NCBI RefSeq assembly: GCF_030445035.2 | Contig: NC_080676.1 | Span: 15,662,940 to 15,726,939 of the forward strand | DNA from: Dasypus novemcinctus | Taxonomy: Eukaryota; Chordata; Mammalia; Cingulata; Dasypodidae | Reading direction: 5' to 3' | Length of the DNA stretch: 64,000 nt | Shown: piece after piece, positions 24,966 to 38,593 of the stretch | Layout: every line of letters starts with the position of its first letter | How positions within the stretch are numbered: the stretch's first letter is position 1 | The notes under the pieces: generated by a model | What the model saw: only the letters and a program-made list of their open reading frames with translations | Databases searched by the model: none | What the model was told of the DNA's origin: nothing | Position numbers and translations under genes: made by a program

Positions 24966-27165
24966 GAAATTTCTGGGAATATGGTACCAGACTAGGCAGC
25001 CAGGGTTCAATTTGCTCAAAAAAAAAAAAAAAAAGGCATAAAGCAGTCCAAGGGGCATTTGTGGGTCAGCAGACAAAGACAGTGCAGGGACAGAGAGACA
25101 AATAATCCAAAATGACAACCATGAGTTAGTAAACCCATATAGCATATGGGAATGGCATCCATCCCCCAATATCAGACTGTATAAAATCCATGGTTTATTG
25201 AAGCCAAATGAGAGGAGAAAGATATCTTCCTCCCTGGGAGAAGAAAAGGTGCAGCAGAGGGAGTGGTTTCTCTTTAGTGAATTTGGACAGCAAAACCCAT
25301 TTTTATTCTTGACTCTGGCCATATCAGAATCACAGGCAAGCAAAGGTTGAAAGAGACACCTCCGTGGAAAGATTCACCAACAAGCACCAAATGCTGGCCA
25401 GTCAGGAAACTGCAAGGAGAAAAACCACTTTTAGGTTTCCCTTGTCCCAAACCTCTGGGAGAATATCTACACTCCATTAGTGAGTCTCTGGCTTGATTTT
25501 GATAATTTAATCTGGGCAATTTTATAGACTCAGAATAAGTTTAACCAAAAATACAAGAAGAACCCTGAAACAAAACCACTAGGTAAGTGAGAGAAATCGA
25601 CCATCAGAGTAAATTCATCAATATATTCAGATGCCTACACAGCAGCAAAAAGCAAAAACAAAAACAAAAAAACCCCACAAAATACAAACTATACTAAGAA
25701 ATAGGAAGAGATGGTACAGAAAAGGAACAAATCAAATATCCTGATGAGATACAGGATGTAACACAACTAAACAATGATAATTACACAAATTTCCTAAATC
25801 AATTCAAAGAGTTCAAGGAATATATGGTTAAAGAGATAAAGGATATTAAGACGACACTGGGTGAGCATAAAGAACAATTTGAAAGCCTGAAAAGAAAAGT
25901 AACTGAGCTTATGGGAATGAAAGACACAATGGATAAGATTAAAAATACATTAGAGGGGAGCAGATGAATCTCAGTGTTTGAGCACCTGCCTCCTATGTAC
26001 AAGGCCCTGGGTTCAATTTCTGGTACCACCTTTACAAAAATAATAGGGGTATTTAACAACAGACTTGAATTGATCAAAGGTAGAATTAGTGATAGTGAAG
26101 ACAATATATCTGAACTTGAATAGACAGGGTAAAAGAAAGAGAAAAGAATGGAAAAAATGTTACTGGGTCCCAGGGAATTGAAAGACAATATGAAAGGCAT
26201 ATGCATATGTTTCATCAATGTCCTAGAAGGAGAGGAGTATGGAAAATGGGAAGAAAAAATCTTTGAGGAAATAATGAGCAAAAATTTCCCAACTCTTATG
26301 AAAGACATAAATGTCAATATCCAAGAAGGACAACACACCTGAGACAGAATAAATCTGAATAGACCTACACCAAGACACCTTACGATTCAGAATGACAAAT
26401 ATCATATAAAGAGAAGACCCTAAAGGCAGCAAGGGAAAGCAATGCATCATATACAAGGGAAACTCAATAACATTAAGCTCAAACTCTCATCAGAAACAAT
26501 GGAGGAGAGAAGAAAGTAGTATGATATATTTAAGGTACTGAAAGAGAAAAACTGCTAGCCAAGAATTCTGTGACCTGCAAAACTGTCCTTCAGAAATGAT
26601 GATGAGTTTAAAGTCTTCACAGATTAACAAAAACTGAGAGAGTATTATACCAAAAGACCAGAATTACAAGAGATACTAAAGGGAATGCTGCAGCCTGAAA
26701 TGAAGAAACAATGGTGAGAGACTTGGAGAGGACTGTAGAAGTGAAGATTATTAGGAAGGGTAAATTAAAGAGTAAAAGGACAAACAATAGTAAGATTTGA
26801 CAATGGAAAGCCAAAGGATAAAGTGAATGAAATAAATAATGCCTTAACAGTAATAAAATTGAATGTTAATGAATTGAATCCCCCAATTGAAAGACACAGA
26901 CTCATAGAATGGATTTTGAAAAATGAGTTATCTATACGCAGTCAACATGAGACTCACCTCAGATATAAGGAAACAACCAGGTTGAAAGTGAAAGACTGGA
27001 AAAAGACATTCCATAGAAATAGGAAGCAAAAAAAGATCTGCTACAGCAATACCAATATTGGAAAAATATTTTTTTAATGCAAAACTGTTATAAGAGATGG
27101 AGATGGTCATTACATATTGATAAAAGGGAAGAAATAATTCTAATATATATTTTTATCAGACAGTT
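24966..27165 (+). mobile_element. Host L1, 5' part: 5' UTR, ORF1, start of ORF2
   Basis: The 5' end aligns with that of the L1 at 53105 (shared 'accagactaggcag'-type block and 'gatatcttcctccctg'). ORF1 fragments lie at about 25690-26680 and include a frame with KGICICFINVLEGEE, the RNA-binding core region. ORF2 opens near 26823 with VIKLNVNELN and retains HETH at the endonuclease Glu position. Stops interrupt every frame. The sequence leaves L1 near 27150. Confidence 0.8.
25955..26045 (+). mobile_element. DAS-SINE inside L1 ORF1
   Basis: A tRNA-Ala-like unit: 'gggagcagatgaatctcagt' carries the A-box region and 'gggttcaatttctggtacc' the B-box region, followed by a short A-rich tail. It interrupts L1 ORF1, since the flanks resume homology with the L1 at about 54090-54130. 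Confidence 0.75.
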
Positions 27166-27999
27166 CCACAGGGGCTTAAGAAGGAAGTCTGGTTTTTCTT
27201 AATGATTGATTGACTCCTTGCCTCTGGATTCACCTGTTTTATTGTTTTCTTGACTTTCCTTCTTCTTTATCCCCACCCTCCTTTCTTTAAATTAGGTGCT
27301 GCTGGCTTGTTTCCTGTTTGCTGTGTTTCTTCTTGTTTGAATTCCTCTTTTCTATGTGTACCAATTTTGACTATCAACACTGTCTCTTTCCCTTCCTACA
27401 TCTTTCTATTTTTCACCTCTTCTTGTTCTTCTTACATTCCACTTCTCTTTGTTTAGCCCCCAATTTCTTTGGCTTTTTATTTCTAACACTTCTGTTTTCT
27501 ATTTTTTATTAACTCTTTCTGCTATTGTTTTTCTTTTCTCTTTCTCTTTCTCTTCATCACACTGACATTTTAATTCATGCTATATTCTTCTCCATATTCA
27601 ATTTCCCATTTCACTGTAAATACTCTACTTTTTATTCCTACAATTCTATACTGCTTACTTGAGTTTAATATTCATACTACTAGATCTTACATGGTTCTTC
27701 TGCTAACATATACTATTAATACTACTATTATGCCTTTTCTTTTCTTACTCCTTTGCTTTCCGTGGTCCTAATCTTTTTCCTTCAAGGGAACTTAGACAAC
27801 AACAAAGAAATAGAATAAGAAGAAACAAACTATCAAAGAGAACACTTAAAACACACACAAAAACAGCAACTAAATAAAACTGTAGACTAAAAGGAGAAGC
27901 TAATCATCTGAACAAACCATCAAGATATAATGGTCAGACAGCAACAAACAATTACAAACCATACCAATAATCAGGAAGACATGGCCTAGTCCAATTAAC

Positions 28000-28900
28000 A
28001 AACTAAAAACAAGGAAGAGGAGCAGAACATCGAGGAACTAATCAAAGCTCTCCAAACAAATATCACAGACCAACTTAATGAAGTGAAGGAAGAGATTAAG
28101 GATATTAAGAAAACACTTGGAGAGCATACTGAAGAAATTATAAACATACACTAAAAGATATCAGATATGATGGTGATGATGGTACAATCCAAGAAATAAA
28201 AATACACTCTCAGCAAATAACAGCAGATTTGAACACTCAGAGGAAAGAATTCATGATGTGGAAGACAGTACACCTGAAATCAAACAGATAGTAGAATTTA
28301 TAGATAAAAAGACAGAAAAAATCCAGCAGGGACTTATGGACCTGAATGACAATGCAAAATGTACAAGCATATGCATTAAAGGCATCCCAGAAGGAGAAGG
28401 AAAAGGGGACAGAAGGGGTGTTGAAGGAAATAATGGCTGAAAGCTTCCCAAAACTATTGAGGGAGATGGAGATATATGATCAGGAAGCTCAGCACACCTC
28501 AAAAAGTATAAATTTCAACAGGCCTACTCCAAGACATATACTTGTCAAATTATCCAATTCTCAAGACAAAGAAAAAATACTGAAGGTACCAAGGGAAAAG
28601 AGAACTATTACATACAAGGGAAGCTAAATAAGATTAATTGCTGCTTTCTTATCTGGAGCCATGGAGGCAAAAAGGCAGTGGTATGACATAGTCAAGTACT
28701 AAAAGGAAAAGTCTTTCAGCCAAGAATTCTCTATCCAGGAAAGCTGGCATTCAAAAATGATAGAGAGTTCAAAATATTCACAGATTAACAGAAGCTAAGA
28801 GAGTATGCCAATAAGAAACCTGCCCTTCAAGAAATACTAAAGGGAGTTCTGCAGGTTGAAAGAAAAAAGCAGGAGAGACAGACTTGGAGGAGAGTGTAAG
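28000..28900 (+). pseudogene. L1 ORF1 remnant
   Basis: Readable frames at 28258-28440 and 28346-28627 cover the central and C-terminal regions of ORF1p: an IEFIDKKTEK-like helical part, then GIPEGEG and a block with NFNRPTPRHILVKLSNSQDK. The wording matches the RNA-binding portion of the L1 nucleic-acid chaperone. The two frames overlap out of phase, so there is a frameshift near 28400. Confidence 0.78.
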
Positions 28901-28943
28901 AACAACTAAAAAGACAAAAATGGACATAAAAACAACATAGGAT

Positions 28944-31900
28944 ATGGACAAATCCAAAGAAAATATGGCTAATGTAAGTAATTCTTTGAGAGTAATAACA
29001 CTGAATGTTAATGGATTAAACTCACTGGTCAAAAGACACAGATTGGCAGAATGGATAAGGAAGAGGACCCATCTTTATGTTGTCTACAAGAAACCCACCC
29101 AGGGATTCAAGGAGCTTGAAAGTGAATGGCTAGAAAACAATCTTACAAGCAAACAATAACCAAAAAAGGGCAGGAGTAGCTATACTAATATCACACAAAA
29201 TAGACTTTAAATGCAAAACTATTGTGAGAGACAAAGATGGACAGTACATATTAGCAAAAGGGGTAATCTTTCAAGAAGAAAGAACAGTCATAAATATTTA
29301 TGCACCTAATCAGGGCACCTCAAAACATGTGTGGCAAACACTGGAAAAACTAAGTGGAGGAATAGATGCCTCTACAATTATAGTGGAGGACATTAATACA
29401 CCATTATCATCATTAGACAGAACATCTCAGCAGAGAATGGAAAAAGAAACAAAACTTTGAATAATATATTAGATGATTTTGACCTAATAGATATATACAG
29501 AACACTACACTCAAACACAGCAGGATACACACTCTTCTCAAGTGCACATCGATCATTCTCCAAGATAGACCACATGGTAGCCCACAGAGAAAGTCTCAAT
29601 GAATTCAGAAATGTTGAAATCACACAAAATAATTTCTTTGACCACAGTGGAATGAAGTTGGAAATCTGCAAAGGCCAGAGAACCAGATAAGGCACAAAGA
29701 TCTGGAAGTTAAACAACATACTCTTAGACAAACAGTGGGTCAAGGAGGAAATCCCAAAAGAAATTAGTAACTATCTTGAAACTAATGAAAACGACAACAA
29801 AACATATCAAAAGTTATGAGATGCAGCAAAAGCTGTATTGAGAGGGAAATTCTTAGCCATAAATTCATATATCATGAAAGAAGAGCTAAAATTGAAGACC
29901 AAAGTACACACTTGAAGGAATTAGTAAAAAAAAAAAAAAACAAAAAAAACCAACAAACAACAAACTAACCCCAAAAGGAAGAAGAAAGAAAGAAATAACA
30001 AAGATCAGAGCAGAACTAAATGAAATAGAAAATAAGAAAGCACTAGAAAAAATAAACAAAGCAAAGATCTTTGAGAAGATAAATAAAATTGACAAGCCCT
30101 TAGCTAGAATAACAAATAAAAAAAACAGAAGGTGTAAATACACAAAATAAGAAATGAGAAAGGGGATATCACCACTGACCCCACAGAAATAAAGCCTATT
30201 ATAAAAGGATACTTTGAAAAGTGATGTGCCAATAAGAAGGACAATTTAGAGGAAATGGACAAATTCCTAGAAAAACAAAAGCAGCCTACATTGACAAAAG
30301 AAGAAATTGATGATGTCAACCAACCAATCACAAGTAAAGACATAGAATCAGTCATTAAAAACCTCCAACTAAGAAGAGCCCCAGGCCAGATGGCTTCACA
30401 GGTAAATTCTACCAAACATTTTGGAAAGAACTAACACCAATCTTGCTTAAACTCTTCCAAAAAAATGAAATAAAAGGAATATTGTCTAACTCATTCTATG
30501 ATGCCAAATTACCCTGATACCAATGCCAAACAAAGACACCATAGGAAAGGAAAACTACACTCCCATCTCTCTAATGAGCCTAAATGTTAAAATCCTCAAC
30601 AAAATACCTGCAAATTGTATTCAACAACACATCAAATGAATTACACACCATAACCAAGTGGGTCCCTGATATGCAAGGATGGTTCAACATAATAAAATCA
30701 ATCAATGTAATGCACCACATAAACAGATTGAAAGAAAAAAATCACATGATCATATCTATAGATGCAGAAAAAGCATTCAACAAAATATGCACCCTTTCCT
30801 GATAAAAACACTGCAAAAGATAGGAATAGAAGGAAACTTTCTGAACATGATAAAAGGTAGATATGAAAAATCCACAGATAACATCATTTACAATGGTGAA
30901 ATCCTAAAATCTTTTCCTCTAAGATAAGGAAAAAGACAAGGGTGCCCACTATCACCCCTCCTATTTAAGATTGTGTTAGAAGTACTTGCTTGAACACTGA
31001 TGCAAGAAACAGATATAAAAGTCATCCAAATTGGAAAGGTAGAAGTCAAAATTTCACTATTTGCAGATGACATGATCCTATACATAGAAGGCCCTGAGAA
31101 ATCTACAACAAAGCTTCTAGAACTTCTAAATAAGTTCAGTAATGTCGCAGGTTATAAGATCAATGCACAAAAATCAGTAGCATTTCTGTACACCAATAAT
31201 TAGCAATCTGAGGAAGAAATCAAGAAAAAATACCACTTACAATAGTAAATAAAAAAATCAAATACTTAGGAATAAATTTAACTAAAGATGTAAAGACTCA
31301 TACACAGAAAATTACACAACAATATTAAAGGAAATAAAAAAAGACTTAAATAAATGGAAGAATATTTTGTTCATGAATAGGAAGACTAAATATCATTTAA
31401 ATATCTATCCTACCCAAAATGAACTACAGATTTAATGCAATCCCAATAAAAATCAACACAGGATTTTTTAATGAACTGGAATTTCATTTAATTTCAAATA
31501 ACTATGAAATTTATTTCTAAGGGAAACAGGCCCTGAATAGCCAAAGACGTATTGAAAAAGAAAAATGAAATCAGAGGAATCACACTACCTGACTTTAAAA
31601 CATACTACAAAGCTATAGTGGTCAAAATGGCATGGTATTGGCACAAGAATACACATGTTGAAAAATGGAACCAAATTCAGAATTCTGATACAGATCCTCA
31701 CATATACAGTCATCTGATATTTGACAAGGCCACCAAACCCACTTCCCTGTGAGAGAATGGCCTCTTCAACAAATGTTGCTTGGAGAACTGGATATCCATA
31801 TACAAAAGAATGAGAGAGGAATACCATCTCACACTTTATAAAAAATCAACTCAAAAATCAATCAAAGAGCTGAATATAAGAGCCAAGACCATAAAGACCT

Positions 31901-32760
31901 TGGAAACCAATGTAGGGAAGCAATCTACAGGACCTTGTAATAGGAAATGGCTTCATGAACTTCACAACCAAAGCACAAGCTATGAAAGAAAAAATAGATA
32001 AATTGGACTTTCTCGAACTTGAAGCCTTTTGCACCTCAAAGGAGTTTATGAAGAAAGTGAAAAGGCAGCTTACCCAATGCCAGAAAATATTTGGTAACCA
32101 TATATCTGATAGGATATATAAAGAAATACTATATCTCAAAAACAAAAAGACAAACAATCCATTTCTTAAAAAGTGGGCAAGAGATTTGAACAGGCACTTC
32201 TCCAAAGAAAACATTCAAATAGCTAAAAAGCACATGAAAAGATGCTCAACATCACTAGCTCTTAGGGAAATGCAAACAAAAACTACAATGAGATACCATC
32301 TTACACTCATTAGACTGGTGGCCAATAAAAAAAAAAAGAGAGGAATATAATATTGGAGAAGATTTGGAGGAATGGAAACCCTCATCCACTGCTGGTGGAA
32401 ATGTAATAGGATCCAGCTATTGTGGAGAACAGTTTGGCAATTCCTCAAAAAAACTAGCTATAGATTCGCCATATGAACCAGCAGAACAGAAAACAAGAAC
32501 ACAAACTGATATATGCACACCAATGTTCATAGTGGCGTTAATCACTGTTGTCAAAAGTTCAAATCAAGCCAGATACCCATCAACAGATCAATGAATAAGC
32601 AAAATGTGGTTTATACATACAAGGGAATACTGCTCAGCTGTAACAAGGGGTACAGTACTAACACATGGAATAACATGGATGAATCTTGAGGACCTTATGT
32701 TGAGTGAAGCAAGCCAGGCATTGAAGGACAAATACTACATGAACTCTCTGATATGAAGTA
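28944..32760 (+). pseudogene. L1 ORF2 remnant (endonuclease and RT)
   Basis: ORF2 starts with ITLNVNGLN at about 28990, the beginning of the endonuclease domain. The endonuclease continues through 29224-29690 with INIYAPN and SKIDHM blocks. RT follows, with the catalytic FADD box at 31060-31071. The C-terminal region (31955-32350) ends with a MKRCSTSLALREMQ block. Frames change repeatedly and stops are frequent, so no active protein is possible. A poly-A run at 29928-29940 lies in the linker. Confidence 0.82.
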
Positions 32761-33835
32761 AACAAATCAAGCTGTCTCAGAGAGCTAGAGACTGAAAATA
32801 GACTTACAGAAAATAGCAGGGGAGAGGAAGGTTGTGAGCCAACACCTACATGGATGAAACCTATGATAAAGGGGAGGTAAGTAGTTGTGCAGTGAAGGGA
32901 TAACAGGGGGCATAGGGATACTATTGGTTGGGGCTTTGCAGGCTTGTGGGGGGCTACAGTTGGGAGGATGGGTCAGATGGTCCATGGTTGGGGGGAGGAT
33001 TGGGGGAAGCAGGTGAACATGGGAAATTGTCAGGTATGTAGTTGAAACTATAATGTTGAGAAAACTCTTTAGAAAATATAGTAAGCAAGGGTTACTAGTT
33101 TAAGGTGTTTGACGGGGGCATTTGGCACAAGGTGCACCTGGGGCAGGCTTCTAGGGACTTTGTGTGAGTGGTTATCCTGTCATAGTGTGTCAGATCAATG
33201 GGAGGAGACACGTACAATGAGCAAGAATGTGTTGTACCCCCATCCTGGGGAGGCCTGATGTTCTCAAACAGAGAGAAGGGCATCTCTTGAGAGCATGGGT
33301 GGCTCCCAATCCGGGAGAACAGACTAGTGTATCAAGCCCTCAACATTGTTGCAAGTACCTATGAATCTTGCCCTTCAAGCAGTGAAGCTTGGTTTTCACT
33401 GTGTGCCCCAAGGGGAGGGGGAGAGAGGAATAGAATAGATGAAAGAATAGGTAAGTGGGGGGCAATAGAAGTGTTCTGCAAGATCACGCATTGATGGACA
33501 CAGGCCATGTTAAATTTCACCAAAAATATATAAAGGTATATAGTCTAAAATGTAAAAACTATAATGTAAACCATAATGTAACCAAAATTTATATAAGTGT
33601 ACAGTCCAAAATATATATAATAATGTAAACCATAATGGAACCATGGTTGGTAACCATGTTTCAATATCTGTACATCAGTTGTTACAAATGTAACATCCAC
33701 ATGTAAAAAGTTCATTGCTGGGGAAGGGGGAAAGGGTTTGATGTTGGGTATACTGGAGTCCCCTATATTATATATGAGACTTTACTATGACCTAAAACTT
33801 TTCTGAAGACATAATAAAAAAGTTTTTTTTTAAAA

Positions 33836-33959
33836 AAAGGATGTAGACACTGAGGAAGAAATTAAAGAAATTGCCTTGTCGCTGTACATACAGGGCAACA
33901 CCTATTACAGTAGTGAAAGACAAAACATCAAAAAAAGTTTTAGGTTTTTCATTTTTTAG
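33836..33959. other. Unassigned 124 bp between two L1 3' ends
   Basis: The plus strand is open from 33839 to a stop at 33957 and encodes about 39 residues with TEEEIKEIA near the start. It is weakly like the ORF2 region written 'caatctgaggaagaaat' at 31205. It could be a scrap of host L1 or of unrelated DNA caught between insertions. Confidence 0.3.
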
Positions 33960-35690
33960 CACTCCAAATTATTTTTTTATTTTATTTTATTTTTTCTAAA
34001 TTATTTTATGTTTCATTTCTAATCCTTAAACATGTCATTACTATTTCATTTTCCTACTGAATGAATTTGGCAATTTATTAGGCTTCATTCTTGAAGAAGT
34101 TTTGGACCACAGAGGGGTACAACTATGGTAGGGAAGGAGTACTGGTGTGGGGTGTCATTGACGGAGGATTTGTGGATGGAAGGGAGTTCTCCAAGGCATG
34201 CATATAGGGTATATAGTTATGTTTGGATGTTCATTGGGTATTGTCTTAGTGGGTAGAGTTACACACGGCAGCTGAGAGAGCGTTGACTTCCTATCCTTGG
34301 GAGATCTGTCGCACTCCCTAGTGAAAGAGCAACAGTGCCCCAGTGAAGGAGGATGGTCCAATGATGGGCCCTTGGTACTGATGACTATGCTTGTGAGCCT
34401 GTGTACTTGAAATTTCAACTAGGCCTGGAGATGCAGGTTGCCTAAGAGTTACCTCCTAAGAGCTTCCATGTTGCTTAAATGTGGCCACTCTCTAAGCCAA
34501 GCTCAGCATGGAAATGCATTACCTTCCCCCCAGAGTGGGACATGACTCCCAGGGATGAAACTCCCTGTTGCTGAGGGAGTTTACCCAAGCACTGGCTGGT
34601 AATGTAACTAGAAAAAGACCTCAAATAAAAGGGGAAATGTAAAGACAAGTGAGTTTATATGGATAAGAGACTTCAAAACGAGTCAGGAGGCTATCAGAGT
34701 GGTTGTGCTTACACCAATCTCAGCAGGATCCCAGAGACAGCCAAAGGATACAACCCCAGGTAAAGGTGCTCCTAAGGGTTATGGAGAACCCAGGTCCTAT
34801 AGTCATGGCAGATGGCTCTGGGGTTCAGTGCCTTGCCAGTGGGCCCTATTTTGGAATTAGTACTCCTGAGAGTGATGGGCTCAAATGTGACCTCTCTACA
34901 TATGCCTCTTCTGCCACTTTTACTGAACCTGTGGTTGGTGCTGGGGTTGATGTAGGCTAGGAAACTTGAATCTCTGGACTGTCCATATGCCATTTGGGAC
35001 CAGAGCCTCAACAGAATTGCAACTCCTACTCTCTGGTTCATTTAACTTACCCAGGTTATCTAACAGGGAGTTGAGGACGGTCAACCACCACACCAGGGAA
35101 CCGAGAGAGTCTACAACTGCAAGCAGGAGAATTCCATCCATTAGCCATGTGGGATCTAAGCCCCCTTTCGATTTAGAGGTGTAATGGACATCACCATTCC
35201 AGTGTCCTCAGGATGGAGGAATAAAATATGGATTAGAGTGAACTTACTGGTATTCTACTATAGAATTATTGTAACTCTAGCAATGGAAGAAATTGTACCA
35301 CTGATGTGGAGACAGTGCCGATGGGGGTTACTGAGGGCAGGGAGAGGGAAGAAGAGGTGTTACATGGGGGCATTTGCAGTACTTGGAGTTGTCCTGAATG
35401 ACACTGCAGGGACAGATGCAGGACATTATATATCCTGCCAAATCCACTGAATGGACTGGAGGAGAGTATAAGTTACAATGTAAAGTATAATCCATGTGTA
35501 ACAGTGCTCTAAAATGCATTCATCAAATGCAATGAGTGTGACACACTGATGAAAGAGGTTGTTGATGTGGGAGGTGTGGGGGTGAGTGGGGATTTGGGTA
35601 TATGGGAGTCTCATATTTTTTGATGTAACATTTTTCATGATCTATGTCCCTTTATAAAAAGACAATAACATATTTAAAAAAGAAAATAAA
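33960..35690 (+). mobile_element. L1 3'-UTR-like copy
   Basis: This is the longest copy of the recurrent 3'-UTR unit. From about 34380 it matches the insertion at 17138-18586 in reverse orientation, including 'gggacatgactcccaggga', 'tggactgtccatatgcca' and a terminal 'gatgtaacatttttcatga'. It sits inside the host L1 at ORF2. No ORF2 of its own precedes it. Confidence 0.75.
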
Positions 35691-35707
35691 ATTATATTCC
35701 CCCCCAA

Positions 35708-38577
35708 AATAAAGTGCATATGCATATGTGAAAAACCTATAGCTAGCATTGTTCTCAATGGTGAAAGACTGAAAGCTTTCCCACTGAGATCACAAATAAG
35801 ACAAGGATGCTCACTGTTACCACTCTTATTCAATATTGTTTTAGAAGATCTTTTAGCGCAATTAGGATAGTTAAAGAAATAAAATGCACCTAAATAGGAA
35901 AGGAAAGTAAAACTTTCACTATTCACTGATGATATAATCCTATATCTAGAGAATCCTGAAAAAACCCACAACAAAGCTATTATAACTAATAGATGAGTTC
36001 AGCAGAGTGTAGAATACAAGATTAATGTGCAAAAGTCAGTAGCATTTTAATGCACTACTGATGAGCAATCTGAGGAGGAAATTAAAAAAAATTCATTTAT
36101 AATAGTGACTAAAAGAATCAAACATTTAGAAATAATCAGACTGAAGGACATAAAGGAACTGTATTCATAAAACTATAAAGCCTTGCTAAAAGTAATCAAA
36201 GAAGACTTAAATAAATGGAAGGGCATTCCATTTTCATGGACTGGAAGACAAAATATGGTTAATGTTAATTCTACCCAAACTGATTTACAGATTCAATGCA
36301 ATCCCAATAAAAATCCCAACATCCCTTTCTGCAGAAATGGGAAAGCCAATTATCAAATTTATTTGGAAGGGTAAGGGGCCCTGGATTGCCAAAAATGCCT
36401 TAAAAAAGAAGAAAGAAGTTGGAGGACTCTCACTTCTTGACTTAAATAATATTTCATAGATACAGAGGTAAAAGCAGCATAGTACTGGCATAAAGAATGG
36501 AACTGAATCAATAACCCAGAAATAGACCCTCACATCTACAGTCAAGTGATTTTTGACAAGGCTATGAAGCCCACCAACCCAGCTGGGCCAGGAAAGTTTA
36601 TTCAACAAATGGTGCTGGGAGAAATGGATATCCATATCCAAAAGAAAGAAAGAGGACCCATATCTCATACCTTATACAAAGATGAACTCAAAATGAATCA
36701 AGGACCTATATATATATACAACTGTAAAACTCTTAGAAGAACATGTAGGAGAATATCTTCAATATCTTGTGGTAGGTAGGAGTTTCTTAAACCTTACACT
36801 CAAAGCACACGCAACAAAAGAAAATGATTGATAAATGGGACTTCCCAGAATGAAACACTTTTGGTCTTTAAAAGACTCAAGAAAGTAAAAAAGCAGCCTA
36901 CTCGAAGAGAGAAAATACTTGGAAACCACATATCCAATAAGAGTTTGATATTCATACTATAGAAATAAAACATACAAATCAATGATAAAAAGTCAAGCAA
37001 CCTAATTAAAAATGGGCAAGAGACTTGAATAGACATTTCTCCAAAGAGAAAATACAAATGGCTAAAAGGCACTTGAAAAAAATACTTACCATCACTAGCT
37101 ATTAGGGAAATGTAGATCAAACCTACATTGAGATACCATTTCACACCATCTAGAATTGCCATTATCTAGAAACTACAAGTGCTAGGAGGAATGAGGAGAA
37201 AGGAACACTCTTTCACTGTTGGTGGGAATGTGGAATGGTGCAGCCTCTGTGGAAGACAGTCTGGCAGTTCCTCAAGAAGTTGAATATTGAGCAGTTATGT
37301 GATCCAGCAATACCATTACTAGGAATATATTCAGAACTGAAAGCAAGGACACAAACTGCCATTTAGACACAAATGTTCATAGCATTATTCACAATTGCTA
37401 AAATATGGAACCAGTGCAAGTGCCCATCAACCTATGAATGAATAAACAAAATATGGTATAGATTACAATGGAATTTTATTCAGCTGTAAGAAGAAATGAA
37501 ATCAGGATGCATATGATAACATACATGAACCTAAAGGAAACTGTGTTGAGTGAAATAAGCCAGACACAAAAGGAAAAATATTGTATGGTCTCACTAATAT
37601 AAACTAAATATGATGAATAAGCTCACAGAGTTAAACTCTTAATGTATAGGTTACTAGGAAATGGAATGGGGATTGAGAATGGGAGCTGATGCTGAATGCA
37701 TGTAGCATTATTATAAAGGTTAATTTTTAAAGTGTGGAAACAAATAGAGTTGATTCTAACACATTATAGTGAGTATAACTAACTACTGACTTAAAAATGT
37801 TACTGTGGTGGGATGGGTAGTATGTGGACATAAATGCCAATTGAAAGGAAACTAGAGAATAATTTAGTTAATATATAAATGATTGCAATGGTGGATGAAG
37901 ATCGTGTTTAATAGTATAAATACAAGAATGCTTTTCTGTTACAAGTGCTAAGAATATAGCAATAAAAAGGAAAATTACAACAAATATAACTAAAGGATGA
38001 TAGTTACCAGTAATATTGTACTATTTTGCAGCAAAGGCAAAGAAGATATTATTTCAATTCTCAGGGACAATATTAGTGGGGAATAAGGGGCATTGAATTC
38101 TTCCTTTTGGGGCAATGAAAAAGTTCTAAAATGGACTTAGTGATGACAGCACAACTGATGAAAATGAGAGTCATTGAGTGTACACTTTCAATGGATTGTA
38201 CAAAGCATGGGACTGCATAACACAGAGAATCCAGTGGTGGAAGATGAACTGTGGTTAAAAGGACAAATATGAGATTGTTCTCTGGTGAATGACTACAGAT
38301 ATGTAATACTAATACAGGCTGTTAATAATAGGGTGGATTGAGTGGAAATATACCAAATGTAAGATATGGGCTATAGTTAGTAGTAATATTTTGGCAAGTT
38401 TCTTTCATAGTTTGTAACAAATGTTTCACTACAATGCGAGGTGGTGGTGGTGGGGAAATATTTGGGAGCCTTGTATGAGGACATACATGTTTGTTTTGTA
38501 AATTCGCAAGTTTCGCTATATACTTCTAGTTTAATATGTTCATATATGAATGATATTCTTCAATAAAATTTTATTTC
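35708..38577 (+). mobile_element. Host L1, 3' part: RT second half, C-terminus, 3' UTR
   Basis: The sequence enters ORF2 in the RT domain. The catalytic box reads FTDD (35922-35933) where active L1s have FADD. It continues through the C-terminal region (about 36183-37600, with LFHCWW-type wording decayed). A roughly 950-bp 3' UTR follows to CAATAAAATTTTATTTC, directly before the outer duplication. Confidence 0.82.
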
Positions 38578-38593
38578 AAAAGCAATCAAGTGA

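Larger units (their letters stand above)
27190..33835 (+). mobile_element. Second L1, nearly full length
   Basis: It begins within a pyrimidine-rich 5' UTR tract (27190-27780). ORF1 follows at about 28000-28900 and ORF2 at 28944 to about 32760. The 3' UTR runs from 32760 to about 33815 and ends in AATAAAAAAG and an A/T-rich tail. The 3' UTR differs from that of the host L1, so it is another subfamily. All reading frames carry stops. No clear duplication was found around it, and its true 5' end is uncertain. Confidence 0.8.
24950..38593 (+). mobile_element. Nested L1 complex with preserved outer duplication
   Basis: The sequence AAAAGCAATCAAGTGA occurs at 24950-24965 and again at 38578-38593. 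An L1 5' end follows the first copy directly, and an L1 3' end (polyadenylation signal, then A-rich tail) precedes the second. The outer pieces (24966 to about 27165, and about 35708-38577) are therefore one L1 insertion. Inside lie a second L1 (about 27190-33835), a short unassigned stretch (33836-33959) and an L1 3'-UTR copy (33960-35690). The host L1 lacks the rest of its endonuclease and the first half of RT, so a deletion accompanied the insertions. Confidence 0.85.

Noticed and set aside
25955..26045. tRNA-like A and B boxes
   Set aside because: These belong to tRNA-derived SINEs. The sequence does not fold as a complete tRNA and it carries an A-rich tail, so it is not a tRNA gene.
25799..26338. 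179-codon minus-strand open frame
   Set aside because: It is the antisense shadow of L1 ORF1 and is cut by a SINE. It has no independent motif.
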